This document shows positions 47,062 through 56,096 of a DNA stretch of 64,000 nucleotides, piece by piece (the first letter of the stretch is position 1; each line of letters starts with the position of its first letter). Under the pieces are notes generated by a model. That model was not told where the DNA came from and made no database searches. It was given only the letters and a program-made list of their open reading frames with translations. Source of the DNA: Alicyclobacillus suci. Lineage in GTDB: Bacteria; Bacillota; Bacilli; Alicyclobacillales; Alicyclobacillaceae. The DNA is taken from the NCBI RefSeq assembly GCF_017329615.1, contig NZ_JAFMTW010000010.1:1-64000 (forward strand), read 5' to 3'. A program made the position numbers and the translations under genes.

Positions 47062-47370
47062 TTACGTCTTTTGGATAAACGACAGACAGAAAAGACATTC
47101 CCCTTCAGTACGCAAGCTCCCATACTTGACATTGCAAATGTGAAAACCTTCTCGATAAATACGTAACAAGTTATCCTGAGCAGAACCCGGCTCATGCACA
47201 CTTTGCTTCCCGAGCGACTCCTGCTGAAAGTGCTCGTTCTCGCGTTCAAGCCGTTGGTTCTCCTCAATCAAGTCTTGAATCTTTTGCTTTAACGTACCTA
47301 ATTCTACGTACAGTTCGCCAATGCGCTCTTCGAGGTTGGCGACCTGTACGAATAACGACTGTTTGTCCAT
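47062..47370 (-). CDS. yabA: Replication initiation control protein YabA
   Basis: Limits re-initiation by bridging DnaA and DnaN. The 102-aa product has an N-terminal leucine-rich coiled coil (about 5-55, LFVQVANLEERIGELYVELG) and a C-terminal zinc region with FHICNVKYG and CLFC. Coding sequence begins about 20 nt after ricT ends. The layout is that of Bacillus YabA. Confidence 0.92.
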   Translation of the reverse strand: MDKQSLFVQVANLEERIGELYVELGTLKQKIQDLIEENQRLERENEHFQQESLGKQSVHEPGSAQDNLLRIYREGFHICNVKYGSLRTEGECLFCLSFIQKT

Positions 47371-47388
47371 GGCCCGTACCGACCCCGC

Positions 47389-48048
47389 TTACGCCATTGC
47401 GTCTTCGCCTTGGTAAGAATCGTTCTCAAATTTCAGGCAACACATCAAACGCCCACACAGGCCCGAAATTTTCGATGGGTTTAGCGACAAGCTCTGATCT
47501 TTTGCCATGCGAATCGAGACAGGGTCAAATTCCCCCATCCATGTGGAGCAGCACAACAGGCGCCCACACGGACCAATGCCACCTAAAATCTTGGCTTCGT
47601 CTCGAACGCCGATTTGACGCAATTCGATCCGAACGCGGAACACGCTCGCGAGATCTTTGACGAGTTCCCGGAAGTCCACACGCCCCTCGGCCGTGAAGTA
47701 GAAAATCAACTTGTTGCGGTCGAACGTGTACTCTGCATCCACCAACTTCATCTCCAGCGAATGCTTTTCCACCTTTTCCCGGAACACCTGCATCGCCTGA
47801 CGCGCACGCGCTCGGTTTTCTTCGACCGTCTGCGAATCCTCCGCAGTTGCTATCCGCATCACTTGTTTCAGGGGTAAGACGACGGAATCCTCCGGCACGT
47901 CGCGCTTGTCCACAACGACCGTTCCGTATTCAACGCCTCTCGCAGTCTCAACAATCACGTGTGCATCCTTGTGTATCGGCAAATCTCCTGGGTCAAAATA
48001 GTAAATTTTCCCGGCAGGCTTAAAACGAACACCGACAATCTCATACAT
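47389..48048 (-). CDS. ricT: RicT (YaaT), regulatory iron-sulfur-containing complex subunit
   Basis: Part of the RicAFT complex that promotes mRNA maturation by RNase Y and, in B. subtilis, phosphorelay function. The 219-aa product is a PSP1-type protein with GGIGPCGRLLCCSTWMGEF and GLCGRLMCCLKFE, cysteine-rich motifs that bind Fe-S clusters. ATG at 48048 follows GGGAGG and overlaps the holB stop by 8 nt. Confidence 0.94.
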   Translation of the reverse strand: MYEIVGVRFKPAGKIYYFDPGDLPIHKDAHVIVETARGVEYGTVVVDKRDVPEDSVVLPLKQVMRIATAEDSQTVEENRARARQAMQVFREKVEKHSLEMKLVDAEYTFDRNKLIFYFTAEGRVDFRELVKDLASVFRVRIELRQIGVRDEAKILGGIGPCGRLLCCSTWMGEFDPVSIRMAKDQSLSLNPSKISGLCGRLMCCLKFENDSYQGEDAMA

Positions 48049-48973
48049 CCGGCAGAACCTCCCGTAGTCGGATGCACATCTGCTCAAAGTTCAACAGGGT
48101 TGCGACATGAGATTCCACTCGCTGACGGCTATCGAGAACAATCTCGATGGCACGCGACCACTGTCTCACTTCAAGTATGGGAGCGACGCGCTTCATATGA
48201 GATTCCCAGTCCTGAAAGCGAATGTTCGACTGACCGACACGAGTATGCAAAATGTCACGAAGGTATTCGACGAGCAGCGTCAAACTGTCCGCTGCGGATA
48301 CTTCCTCACAAATCATCTGCCACTGGGCAGCCAAGATGAGGGCCTGTGTACCATCGACCAACCACATCTGCACCCATTTTATCATTTTATTGATGAACCC
48401 ATCAAACGAATGATTTTCCGTCTCCTTCATCGCATCCTCCAATAAAGGGATGACCTGGACATCCGTATGTGCGGATACCCCCGGCTCGGCGATAGGATAA
48501 ACGGTACAGCGGGATTGGATAGTCGATAAAACAGACTGGCGCGCTGTGGCGGTCAGTAAGGCGTACACGCCAGGTTGTGGTTCTTCCAGCGTCTTTAAAA
48601 TACGATTTGCGGCGACACCGGTCATCTGGTGGGCACCATACAACGTATACACTTTTTTCCCGGAGTGTCCGCGCACGGACAACCATCGCTGCATCGCTTC
48701 AATGTCCGCCGTTTTAATGGATTCACCACCGACTTCAAAAAAATCCGTTTGCGTCCCGGCCTGGAATCGAATGCACGCGCTGCACCGCCCACAGGGGCAA
48801 GTCGTATCTTCACACAACAGCGCCTTTGCAAGATAGCGGGCAGCCGTCATCGTAGCCCGAGACGGCCCCACCAGCAACGTGGCATGTGGCAACCGGCCCG
48901 CCGCCACAGCCTCGGCAATTGCGTCCGGTAAAATAAATGAATCAGAAGGCGGCATCATAATCTTTTGCGTCAT
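48041..48973 (-). CDS. holB: DNA polymerase III delta-prime subunit
   Basis: A clamp-loader subunit that helps place the sliding clamp on DNA. The 310-aa product has a AAA+ core without a working Walker A (LLVGPSRATMTAAR), a zinc module CPCGRCSACIRF, SGKKVYTLYGAHQMT, and ANRILKTLEEP with the SRC region SRCTVYP. ATG at 48973 follows GGAGGTGGAG; an in-frame GTG lies in that site. It is between darA and ricT as in Bacillus. Confidence 0.93.
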   Translation of the reverse strand: MTQKIMMPPSDSFILPDAIAEAVAAGRLPHATLLVGPSRATMTAARYLAKALLCEDTTCPCGRCSACIRFQAGTQTDFFEVGGESIKTADIEAMQRWLSVRGHSGKKVYTLYGAHQMTGVAANRILKTLEEPQPGVYALLTATARQSVLSTIQSRCTVYPIAEPGVSAHTDVQVIPLLEDAMKETENHSFDGFINKMIKWVQMWLVDGTQALILAAQWQMICEEVSAADSLTLLVEYLRDILHTRVGQSNIRFQDWESHMKRVAPILEVRQWSRAIEIVLDSRQRVESHVATLLNFEQMCIRLREVLPDV

Positions 48974-49032
48974 CGCAGACTCCACCTCCACGGCTTTGCC
49001 CGCAACCCTTTATCGATTGTTGCTGGTATCGC

Positions 49033-49362
49033 CTAAAACTGATCAAATTGTTCGATATCGAGCACGAAGACAGTCGCTCCACCAACGGAGACGTTGACCG
49101 GATACGGAATATAGGACTCCATACTTGCTCCCATCGGAGACATGGGTGCGACGACCTGTTCACGCGCTTTACACGACTGCTGAATAATCTGCTTGACTTC
49201 GTCGACCTTATCGTCATCCGTACCTATCAAAAACGTGGTGTTGCCTGCATGGAGAAAGCCGCCAGTCGAGGCCAGTTTAGTCGCCCGAATATTGGCATTT
49301 ACGAGATTTTGGGCTAATTTCGCGCTATCCTTGTCCTGCACAACAGCCACTACCAACTTCAT
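49033..49362 (-). CDS. darA: Cyclic-di-AMP receptor DarA (YaaQ)
   Basis: A PII-like trimer that binds c-di-AMP. The 109-aa product starts MKLVVAVVQDKDSAKLAQ and has the loop KLASTGGFLHAGNTTFLIG, the family ligand region. Its partner proteins are unknown. The order tmk-darA-holB-ricT is conserved in Firmicutes. Confidence 0.94.
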   Translation of the reverse strand: MKLVVAVVQDKDSAKLAQNLVNANIRATKLASTGGFLHAGNTTFLIGTDDDKVDEVKQIIQQSCKAREQVVAPMSPMGASMESYIPYPVNVSVGGATVFVLDIEQFDQF

Positions 49363-49373
49363 ATCGGCTCCAC

Positions 49374-50027
49374 CTACCGTTCAAGATTTTTTTCCCTCGC
49401 GATGTGTTTCCATACGATATGGTAAATCTCCTGCTGCAGTGCATCGACGGAATGGCGCGCATCGACGATTTGAATACGCGATTTGGCCTTTGCAGACAAT
49501 CTGGCAAAAGCAGCCTGTACACGACTAAAATATGCAGCGTCACGGGACTCAATGCGATCCAAATGGGCCGCCCCCCGCGATTGCCGCAGGCGTTCCCTGG
49601 CATCGGCCAATGGGAGATCAAACAAAATTGTCAAATCAGGCAACACGCCGTTCACGGCAAATTCATTCATCTGCGCTACCGCCTCTTCACCGAGTCCAAG
49701 GCCGCCGCCCTGATACGCAATAGACGCATCCACATATCGATCACAAAGCACGACCTTTCCCGCCTGTAAGCCCGGCACAATGACCTCTTCAACCAACTGT
49801 GCCCGCGAGGCAGCGTAGAGCAAAGCCTCCGTCCGCGGCGCCATCGACTGGTTCTCCCGACTCAACAATAAAGACCGGATCTGATCACCGAGCTGCGTCC
49901 CACCTGGTTCTCTCGTACATACGACATCGACGTTGGCCTTGGCCAGCGCCCTCGCTAGCAACTGAATCTGTGTCGTCTTTCCAACACCGTCAATGCCCTC
50001 AAACGTAATAAATACCCCGCGTGTCAC
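49374..50027 (-). CDS. tmk: Thymidylate kinase
   Basis: Phosphorylates dTMP to dTDP. The 217-aa product has the P-loop ITFEGIDGVGKTTQ, REPGGTQLG, the DRY motif region VLCDRYVDASIAYQG and a lid with RQSRGAAHLDRIE. The GTG start overlaps the stop of the upstream decarboxylase gene (GTGA). Confidence 0.96.
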   Translation of the reverse strand: MTRGVFITFEGIDGVGKTTQIQLLARALAKANVDVVCTREPGGTQLGDQIRSLLLSRENQSMAPRTEALLYAASRAQLVEEVIVPGLQAGKVVLCDRYVDASIAYQGGGLGLGEEAVAQMNEFAVNGVLPDLTILFDLPLADARERLRQSRGAAHLDRIESRDAAYFSRVQAAFARLSAKAKSRIQIVDARHSVDALQQEIYHIVWKHIAREKNLER

Positions 50028-51436
50028 TCAATGACCTCCAACTGGCACTGTTCGTCAATTCCGACTACCGTCCCACCAAGCTGCAACCACGCAATAAGCG
50101 AATCGACAAGCGCCTGGCCAATCTCCTGCCCCGGCCACAGCGCGGGCACACCCGGGGGATACGGCGCAACCGGCGTCGCCAGAATGCGCCCCGCTGCCTG
50201 GCCGATAGGCACGGCTACGCGTCTGTGCCGCGTGACTTCACTTGGCGAGAGAACTGCACGCGTTCTTCCTGCGAGCTGGTAAAGTTCTGCGACCAGCGCA
50301 AAATCTGCCGTGACTGGTACACGCGTTTTCCGCCACGCCTCCAGGACCTCGAAAAATTTCCCATATTCATATGCGGGCTGTGAGAAACCAAACATTGCGA
50401 GGACGCCGCTGGCATCTGCAAACTCTATGAAGATGCCGCGCTCTTGCAGCATCGTCTCAAGCCGCTGGCTCTCGTTGGCTGCTCCCGTCGGAATCCACTC
50501 CCGCATCGGGTCGGTTGCCATCCCAATGGGCGCATGGGCACTCCGATACTGTTGAAGGCACTCGAACGTCCGCTGCGCTGCTTCTGCGCCCTCTGTATGC
50601 AACCACGCCTGCGCCCCGTCCAGCGACGCCAGAAGCAGATAGGATGGGCTGGTCGTCTCAAGAAACAACAAACGCTCCTCAACCAGCCTAGCTTCGACCA
50701 ACGGCCCGCTGACGTGTACCCACGCCGCCTGCGTCAAGCAAGGAAGCGTCTTATGCGGACTCTGAATGACAATATCCGCCCCTTGCTCCACGCTGTGGCG
50801 CGGAAAGGCGTCAATCAACCCGAAATGCGCCCCGTGCGCTTCATCGACAATCAGCGGCACACCATATTCGTGGGCGACACGTGCAATCTCGGCAACCGGC
50901 GCCACGACGCCCTGATAAGTCGGGGACGTGACAAAAACCGCCGCAACATCGCGCATTTGTGCCAACTGATTCGCTAACTGTACCGGATTAGGCGGCCCAA
51001 AGGTCATAATCTCCTGCCGCCAGGGACTTGGCACAAACACCGCGCCGGCGTCGGCATAAACGAGCCCACGCCAAGCACTCATGTGGCATGGCCCAAGAAT
51101 GACGACTTGATTTCGCCCTGTGGCTTGCACACTCGCGGCGATGGCCGCCATGACACACGCCGTGGCACCATTCACGCTATAAAAACAATGATCTGCCCCA
51201 TAGTGGGCTGCAGCAAGCGCCTGTGACGCCCGAATACAGCCAGTGGCATGATGCAGATTATCGAGGTCGGGCAACTCAGTCACGTCCCATTTGGTAGCCT
51301 GTCCCAACCACTGGGCAAGCGGGCCGAAGAGCGTGCGACCCTGATGATGCCCTGGTACGTGCAAGGAAACTTTTTCGCGCATCGCGTGCGCAATCAACTG
51401 GTCGATAATGGGTGTCGAAACTTTTCTATCTCGCAA
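50024..51436 (-). CDS. Orn/Lys/Arg decarboxylase family protein (YaaO-like)
   Basis: A PLP enzyme of fold I, probably a lysine, arginine or ornithine decarboxylase. The 470-aa product has VSLHVPGHHQGRTLFG near the start, the cofactor region VNGATACVMAAIAA, VDEAHGAHFG, and the PLP-binding lysine in QSPHKTLPCLTQAA. It matches the YaaO group next to tmk in B. subtilis; the substrate cannot be read from sequence. TTG at 51436 is taken because AAGGA lies 10 nt upstream; the open frame before it has no similarity. Confidence 0.85.
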   Translation of the reverse strand: MRDRKVSTPIIDQLIAHAMREKVSLHVPGHHQGRTLFGPLAQWLGQATKWDVTELPDLDNLHHATGCIRASQALAAAHYGADHCFYSVNGATACVMAAIAASVQATGRNQVVILGPCHMSAWRGLVYADAGAVFVPSPWRQEIMTFGPPNPVQLANQLAQMRDVAAVFVTSPTYQGVVAPVAEIARVAHEYGVPLIVDEAHGAHFGLIDAFPRHSVEQGADIVIQSPHKTLPCLTQAAWVHVSGPLVEARLVEERLLFLETTSPSYLLLASLDGAQAWLHTEGAEAAQRTFECLQQYRSAHAPIGMATDPMREWIPTGAANESQRLETMLQERGIFIEFADASGVLAMFGFSQPAYEYGKFFEVLEAWRKTRVPVTADFALVAELYQLAGRTRAVLSPSEVTRHRRVAVPIGQAAGRILATPVAPYPPGVPALWPGQEIGQALVDSLIAWLQLGGTVVGIDEQCQLEVIE

Positions 51437-51542
51437 ACGTCGCCCGTCCTTATCTTCAGAATCGCTTCTCTCATGATAGGATGATTGTTTATCCGAAGCA
51501 ACGAAAACATAGGACTGAAAAACGACAATCGGAGACTCCGGA

Positions 51543-51574
51543 ATTTGCAACCAACTAGTTTGGCAAATTCCAGA
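51543..51574 (-). repeat. Inverted repeat between csfB and the decarboxylase gene
   Basis: GGAATTTGC and GCAAATTCC form a perfect 9-bp inverted repeat around a 14-nt spacer. CGTTTTTC follows about 20 nt further on the minus strand, so it may be part of a terminator for csfB. Confidence 0.45.
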
Positions 51575-51614
51575 CAATCCCCGATGCTTCTTGTCACGTA
51601 GTTTTTTTCACTGC

Positions 51615-51833
51615 CTAGGGCGTTTCTGTATAGGTTGATTGTGCGGATAACCAGATGCGCTTCATCTCTGTGACATAGTGTTGATAATGCGCATCGTTCA
51701 CCTCAGAATGTACAATGTCGCGTTCGCAGTCGGTGCAGATAAATTGACCACAAATGCGAATTCCATGGGGCTTTTCTAGATGACAGATAATACAGGATGA
51801 ATCTGCCGCAACCTGCTTCTCCAACTCACTCAC
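51615..51833 (-). CDS. csfB: Anti-sigma factor CsfB (Gin)
   Basis: Inhibits sigma-G (and sigma-E) outside its proper time and cell in B. subtilis. The 72-aa product has two cysteine pairs, CIIC and CTDC, around EKPHGIRICGQFI, the Gin zinc fold, followed by HYQHYVTEMKRIWLS. The start is GTG at 51833 or TTG at 51824, both near AGGTGAG. It lies between tmk/decarboxylase and bofA as in Bacillus. Confidence 0.9.
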   Translation of the reverse strand: MSELEKQVAADSSCIICHLEKPHGIRICGQFICTDCERDIVHSEVNDAHYQHYVTEMKRIWLSAQSTYTETP

Positions 51834-51910
51834 CTACCTACATCTCACGCGAATCCGAAATTGATAACCTAATGTCAGTCTTGACTTTATTTGCTTTTTT
51901 CTATACCTAG

Positions 51911-52519
51911 CTACCAAATTTGATGAACCCCGATGGCCAGTAGTAGCAATCCGGCACACAACGTTGCGTGTTTACCAAGCGCCCGAGCTGCGTAACGGCG
52001 GCCAAAAAATGCGGAGAACCCCAACAAGACGTACGATATCATCGCCACAAATAATCCCGTCCACCATACGTTTAAGTGGGTAACACCCGCATCGAATCCT
52101 CCAGCGAAAGCATTCATCGCTAACGCGGCGCCGAGTACGGTCGCTTCCGTCAAACTGATTGTCTGTGACTGGTCAAAGTCAGCGACCACGGGATCTTCGA
52201 GAATTCGGCCGATGACGCCAGATTGCCGCTTTTTGCGTTCTTTGCGCTTGGCGCGCAATGGTTCGCTCAGTACCCATATCCCCACCGCAAACATCACGAA
52301 ACCGCCGATGTATGACGCGACAGACGGATGAATATAGTGGCTCATCAAGCGACCTACCCATCCCGATAAAATCGTCGCAATGCCCGAAATCACGGCGACG
52401 AGAAGGTTCGCGGCCGAGGAGATTTGAATATTGCGCACACCATATGCAATTCCGACTCCGGCATTATCCAAATTTGCCGCGACAGCGAGGGCTGCCATTG
52501 TCAAAATACTGGATATCAC
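51911..52519 (-). CDS. ytaF: Sporulation membrane protein YtaF
   Basis: A 202-aa protein of the MntP/YtaF family with about six membrane helices in two repeats; each carries an N-D pair (AVAANLDNAGVGIAYG; ALAMNAFAGGFDAG). A basic cytoplasmic loop with RAKRKERKKR sits mid-protein. The substrate is unknown; Bacillus YtaF is associated with sporulation. GTG at 52519 follows GGGGGTG; the frame upstream is not hydrophobic. This is not the usual place of ytaF. Confidence 0.82.
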   Translation of the reverse strand: MISSILTMAALAVAANLDNAGVGIAYGVRNIQISSAANLLVAVISGIATILSGWVGRLMSHYIHPSVASYIGGFVMFAVGIWVLSEPLRAKRKERKKRQSGVIGRILEDPVVADFDQSQTISLTEATVLGAALAMNAFAGGFDAGVTHLNVWWTGLFVAMISYVLLGFSAFFGRRYAARALGKHATLCAGLLLLAIGVHQIW

Positions 52520-52608
52520 GCGTGCCCACCCCCGGTCTTCACAACACCTTATGAGCAACGCTTGGCCTTGTTTCAGATATCGCCAGAAGTCATCGGCGTG
52601 ATGCGGGA

Positions 52609-52623
52609 TGGCTATGCTATAAT
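52609..52623 (+). promoter_or_regulatory. Candidate extended -10 promoter for the flippase gene
   Basis: TGCTATAAT (52615-52623) is an extended -10 box; no good -35 box is seen. The GTG start follows 25 nt later after GGAGGTG. Confidence 0.4.
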
Positions 52624-52647
52624 GCTTGTCGAAACGGAGGTGGAGAG

Positions 52648-54336
52648 GTGAGTCGAACAGGTTCGTCGAACCTCGCCCGTGGAGCCTCTTTATATGTTAT
52701 CTGTGTCGCACTCGCGAAGGTCTTGGGCCTTGTGTGGATTATCCCTGTCACGGCACTGATTGGTGGCGCCGGTCTTGGCATCTACTCCAATGCCTATTCT
52801 GTCTACAACATCCTTCAACAGCTTGCGACCAGTGGATTTCCGCTCGCCATGGGCAAGCTTATCAGCGAACGGCGCGCCACTGGTGACCGGGCTATCGTTG
52901 AGCATATTTATCGTGTGACCATGCGGTCCCTGATGGTTTTCAGCGTGATAGCTTTTTTACTGATGTGGTTTGGCGCACCGCTGTTTGCGCATCTGATTTC
53001 ATTTAAAGACCCAAAAGCGTCCATTGCACAGAACGTCCCCTCGATTCACGCGGTGTCCTTGATGCTCCTCGTGATTCCTGCCATGAGCGGACTACGTGGA
53101 TACCTGCAAGGATTTCAGCAACTTTCCGGCCCCGCCTACTCGCAGACAGTGGAGCAGCTATTCCGCGTCATCGCGATGGTCGTCGGCGCGTATCTCGTGG
53201 TCAATCAGTGGGGGTTAAGTAAGAGTGTGGCGGGCGCAGCCGCTGCAACTTTCGGCGGCTTTGTGGGCGGTGTCGCCGGGCTCGTTCTCCTGATTGTGAC
53301 CGTACGACCGCTCCGCCGCACAGAGCGCACATACGGCTATGAAGAGAGTCCGTTCCGCGACAGCCAGATTTTGCGTATGGTCTACCGCCTGGCCATTCCG
53401 GTCAGCCTAGGCGGGCTCGTCGTGCCGATTGCAAACTTGGTCGATTCTTGGACGGTGACCAATCTGCTGCAAAGTGTTGGCCAAACCTTTCAGGAAGCCA
53501 CCGCAAATTACGGCATTCTCACGCGTCAGGCAATGTATCTCGTGCAACTGCCGATGGCGTTCGCGTATGCGATTGGCGTTTCTGTGTTACCCGCAGTATC
53601 CGCCGCCAAGGCAAGTCAAAATCACGTAAAAATTCAAGAGAGCATTGTCTTTACCCTGCGCAGTATGTTTCTCATCAGCTTTCCGACGGCGGCTGTTCTC
53701 CTGGTTCTCAGCCGGGCAATCAACGAATCCATTTTTGGCGCGTCGGCGGGCTGGTCGATTATTTCAACCGTTTCGTTCATGAGTATCTTTTCAAGTCTTG
53801 AATTGATTTCAACCTATATTCTGCAAGGGCTCGGCAAAATGTATCGCCCCGTGCGGAATATGTTTCTCGGCGTCGCTATCAAGACTGGTTTTAACTTCAT
53901 TTTGATTCTCGTATTGCACTCGGTAATTGGTGCGGCGTTGGCGACGACGATTGGCTACTTGGTATCGTCGGCACTCAATATCATGGCCGTCAAAAAATAT
54001 GGACAGGTGCATTTCTCTGTCCGCAGAATCATGAGGCCGTTCTTGCTGGCCTCTGTCATCCTGGTCGTCTGCCTGTTCGTAGTCAACGCACTTGCGCACA
54101 TGACGTTGGTCGACGTGGTTGGAGACAAGCGGTTCATTTATGTCCTTCAATTGCTCATTGCGGGCGGGATTGGCGCCGTGGTGTATCTATACACCATTAT
54201 CAGAACAGGCGCGCTGCGCACAGATGAACTTCAGTCGGTTCCAGGTGTCGGCAGGTATTTGAGTAAGTTTGGCCGCCGTATCGCTAGAACACAACGAAAA
54301 CCCCCCGCACGTACCCGAGCAAAAAGAAGAAGGTAG
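52648..54336 (+). CDS. Second SpoVB-family polysaccharide/lipid flippase
   Basis: A 562-aa membrane protein of the MOP superfamily with about 14 helices. It shares family repeats with the yabM-position protein (ATSGFPLAMGKLISERR, GLRGYLQGFQQLSGPAYSQ, LGGLVVPIANLVDS) and ends with a basic tail (RTRAKRRR). It may be SpoVB proper or a lipid II flippase of the YtgP/MurJ type; sequence alone does not settle this. It is on the plus strand, against its neighbours, and has a strong ribosome site. Confidence 0.87.
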   Translation: MSRTGSSNLARGASLYVICVALAKVLGLVWIIPVTALIGGAGLGIYSNAYSVYNILQQLATSGFPLAMGKLISERRATGDRAIVEHIYRVTMRSLMVFSVIAFLLMWFGAPLFAHLISFKDPKASIAQNVPSIHAVSLMLLVIPAMSGLRGYLQGFQQLSGPAYSQTVEQLFRVIAMVVGAYLVVNQWGLSKSVAGAAAATFGGFVGGVAGLVLLIVTVRPLRRTERTYGYEESPFRDSQILRMVYRLAIPVSLGGLVVPIANLVDSWTVTNLLQSVGQTFQEATANYGILTRQAMYLVQLPMAFAYAIGVSVLPAVSAAKASQNHVKIQESIVFTLRSMFLISFPTAAVLLVLSRAINESIFGASAGWSIISTVSFMSIFSSLELISTYILQGLGKMYRPVRNMFLGVAIKTGFNFILILVLHSVIGAALATTIGYLVSSALNIMAVKKYGQVHFSVRRIMRPFLLASVILVVCLFVVNALAHMTLVDVVGDKRFIYVLQLLIAGGIGAVVYLYTIIRTGALRTDELQSVPGVGRYLSKFGRRIARTQRKPPARTRAKRRR

Positions 54337-54360
54337 TAAACCGCACATGCGGTTTACTAC
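54333..54360 (+). terminator. Hairpin after the plus-strand flippase gene
   Basis: GTAGTAAACCGCA and TGCGGTTTACTAC form a 13-bp stem with a 2-nt centre, beginning at the stop codon. There is no T-tract, so it may act as a stabiliser or as a weak terminator. Confidence 0.5.
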
Positions 54361-54441
54361 CCAATATGGTGTTCCCCTATCTTAACCGTCAACCAACCAC
54401 CATTCCACGCATCGAGCTGCGCGTCAGGACTAACACAGGCA

Positions 54442-54714
54442 CTACCCCGCAAACACCCAGAGCTTGAGCGCGACCAGCGCTGCGATGCCGGGCAACCCTA
54501 AAAATCCGGCGGTAAGCGCCGTAATTGGGTTAAACGGCAGATGAAAGTGTAAATACGTCCCCACCCAGTTCACCGCGAACACAAACAGACATCCCAGCGC
54601 ACAATTCCGCACAATCAACCATGCGACCGTTCCCGGCTTGCGAAAGAACTGACCGATTAAAAATGCAACGATGACAATGACGCAGACCCACAACCACATG
54701 GCCGGAATATGCAT
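54442..54714 (-). CDS. bofA: Pro-sigma-K processing inhibitor BofA
   Basis: Holds the SpoIVFB protease inactive in the outer forespore membrane until the forespore signal. The 90-aa product has two or three hydrophobic segments (WLWVCVIVIVAFLIGQFF; LGCLFVFAVNWVG) and the family end FNPITALTAGFLGLPGIAALVAL. ATG at 54714 follows GGGGAGGG. It lies downstream of recR and yaaL as in Bacillus. Confidence 0.93.
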   Translation of the reverse strand: MHIPAMWLWVCVIVIVAFLIGQFFRKPGTVAWLIVRNCALGCLFVFAVNWVGTYLHFHLPFNPITALTAGFLGLPGIAALVALKLWVFAG

Positions 54715-54727
54715 AGCACGCCCTCCC

Positions 54728-55075
54728 CTAGTCGACCTGCCATGTCTCGTCTCGCCACTGCCACTGTATTCCATCAAATGAAACGCCGTTTTCCCGGGCC
54801 AATCGGAACAAGAAGTTCAACTGACGCTCGGCCGCGCTGATGCGAAATACGATATGGTCAATCAGTAGCGGATCAGAGACCTGCTCAAATTGTTGTCTCG
54901 CTATCATAAGCTCGCGGCGACTCTTCAGGATTTCTGTGAGAAGCGACTGCTTGTCAAACCGCGACAAATCTAGCTGATGGCTTGGAGGAAGGGTCTCTTG
55001 ATGGGGGCGGGAGTCAGACGAACTAGACACACCGGTGATGGCCTGCGCCTCGATTGGTAATTGCGACGACGTCAT
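54728..55075 (-). CDS. yaaL: YaaL-like protein (DUF2508)
   Basis: A 115-aa protein. The N-terminal 35 residues are low-complexity; the rest is helical with LLTEILKSRRELMIARQQFEQVSDPLLIDHIV region residues typical of the family and FLFRLARENGV. The function is unknown. It sits between recR and bofA as yaaL does. Its ribosome site CAAGGAGG is inside a hairpin (55082-55125), which may control translation. Confidence 0.85.
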   Translation of the reverse strand: MTSSQLPIEAQAITGVSSSSDSRPHQETLPPSHQLDLSRFDKQSLLTEILKSRRELMIARQQFEQVSDPLLIDHIVFRISAAERQLNFLFRLARENGVSFDGIQWQWRDETWQVD

Positions 55076-55081
55076 AAAACG

Positions 55082-55125
55082 GCCTCCTTGTCCAAAGCTT
55101 AGTAAATCATAGTTGGCAAGGAGGC
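55082..55125 (-). promoter_or_regulatory. Hairpin burying the yaaL ribosome-binding site
   Basis: In the minus-strand RNA, GCCUCCUUG (55117-55125) pairs with CAAGGAGGC (55082-55090), and a further CCAA/TTGG pair extends the stem past a 1-nt bulge. The 3' arm is the yaaL Shine-Dalgarno, so translation would need the hairpin to open. Confidence 0.65.
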
Positions 55126-55184
55126 GAATTATGCCTGTAGCTCTGTCAATAAGTTAGTAAACCCTCAAAGGGGACAGAAGAGGA

Positions 55185-55784
55185 CTAGAGCGTTCGCCGG
55201 CCCTCCAAGGCTTTGGCGAGCGTCACCTCGTCGGCATACTCCAAATCACCGCCGACTGGTAGACCATGTGCAATCCGCGTGATCTTCAAAGAGAATGGCT
55301 TGAGCAAACGCGAGATATACATCGCGGTCGCCTCGCCCTCGACGTTTGGGTTGGTCGCCAAAATCACTTCATCAATATCTTCCTGACCAATCCGCGTCAC
55401 CAGTTCCTTAATCCGAATATCTTGCGGGCCAATTCCCTCCATCGGTGAGATGGCACCGTGCAGGACGTGGTAGGTACCGTTATATTCATGTGTGCGTTCC
55501 ATAGCGACGACATCTCGCGGCTCGCCAACCACACAAATGACCAGTTTGTCGCGGCGCGGATCCGCACAAATCGAACAAGGGCTCGTTTCCGTGATATTGC
55601 AGCAGATGGCGCACTCCGTCAATTTTGTTTTGATATCCTTCAAAGCCTTGGCGAATTCATCAACGTCCTTTTGCTCCATCCCCATCACGTGAAATGCAAG
55701 TCGGGCCGCTGTCTTCGGCCCGATGCCTGGTAACTTCATAAACTGCTCAATCATGCGCGAAACAGGTTCTGGATAGCCCCACAT
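55185..55784 (-). CDS. recR: Recombination protein RecR
   Basis: Works with RecO and RecF in single-strand gap repair. The 199-aa product has the helix-hairpin-helix [16 protein letters not shown], a zinc finger with [16 protein letters not shown], the Toprim domain ([15 protein letters not shown]) and [14 protein letters not shown]. The ATG overlaps the region just after the ebfC stop. dnaX-ebfC-recR is a conserved set. Confidence 0.96.
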   Translation of the reverse strand: MWGYPEPVSRMIEQFMKLPGIGPKTAARLAFHVMGMEQKDVDEFAKALKDIKTKLTECAICCNITETSPCSICADPRRDKLVICVVGEPRDVVAMERTHEYNGTYHVLHGAISPMEGIGPQDIRIKELVTRIGQEDIDEVILATNPNVEGEATAMYISRLLKPFSLKITRIAHGLPVGGDLEYADEVTLAKALEGRRTL

Positions 55785-55785
55785 T

Positions 55786-56091
55786 TTAGAACAGTCCCGG
55801 GATATTCATGCCCTTTGTGTACTTGCCCATCTCCGACTCCGTCAATTCCGTCACCTTTTGATTGACATCCTGAAATGCGGCTAGAATCAAGTCCTGCAGC
55901 ATTTCCACATCCCCCGCGACATCCGGGTTAATTTCAACCGACAAAAGCTCCTTATGCCCGTTCATCACCAACTTCACAGCACCACCGCCGGCCGTGCCCT
56001 CCACCGTGCGCTCACCCAGGGCTTCCTGCGCCTTCATAATGTCCTCTTGCATTTTCTTCGCCTGTCGCATCAACTGATTCATGTTTTTCAT
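55786..56091 (-). CDS. ebfC: Nucleoid-associated protein EbfC/YbaB
   Basis: A small DNA-binding protein of the YbaB family. The 101-aa product has N- and C-terminal helices forming tweezers around a central beta sheet ([21 protein letters not shown]). The ATG at 56091 has AAGGAG at normal distance; the GTG three codons earlier is part of the dnaX overlap. It follows dnaX and precedes recR. Confidence 0.94.
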   Translation of the reverse strand: MKNMNQLMRQAKKMQEDIMKAQEALGERTVEGTAGGGAVKLVMNGHKELLSVEINPDVAGDVEMLQDLILAAFQDVNQKVTELTESEMGKYTKGMNIPGLF

Positions 56092-56096
56092 GAGGT

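Noticed and set aside
51834-51910. Sigma-F promoter for csfB
   Set aside because: Expected from Bacillus, but no GyATA and GGnnAnAnT pair with correct spacing could be found.
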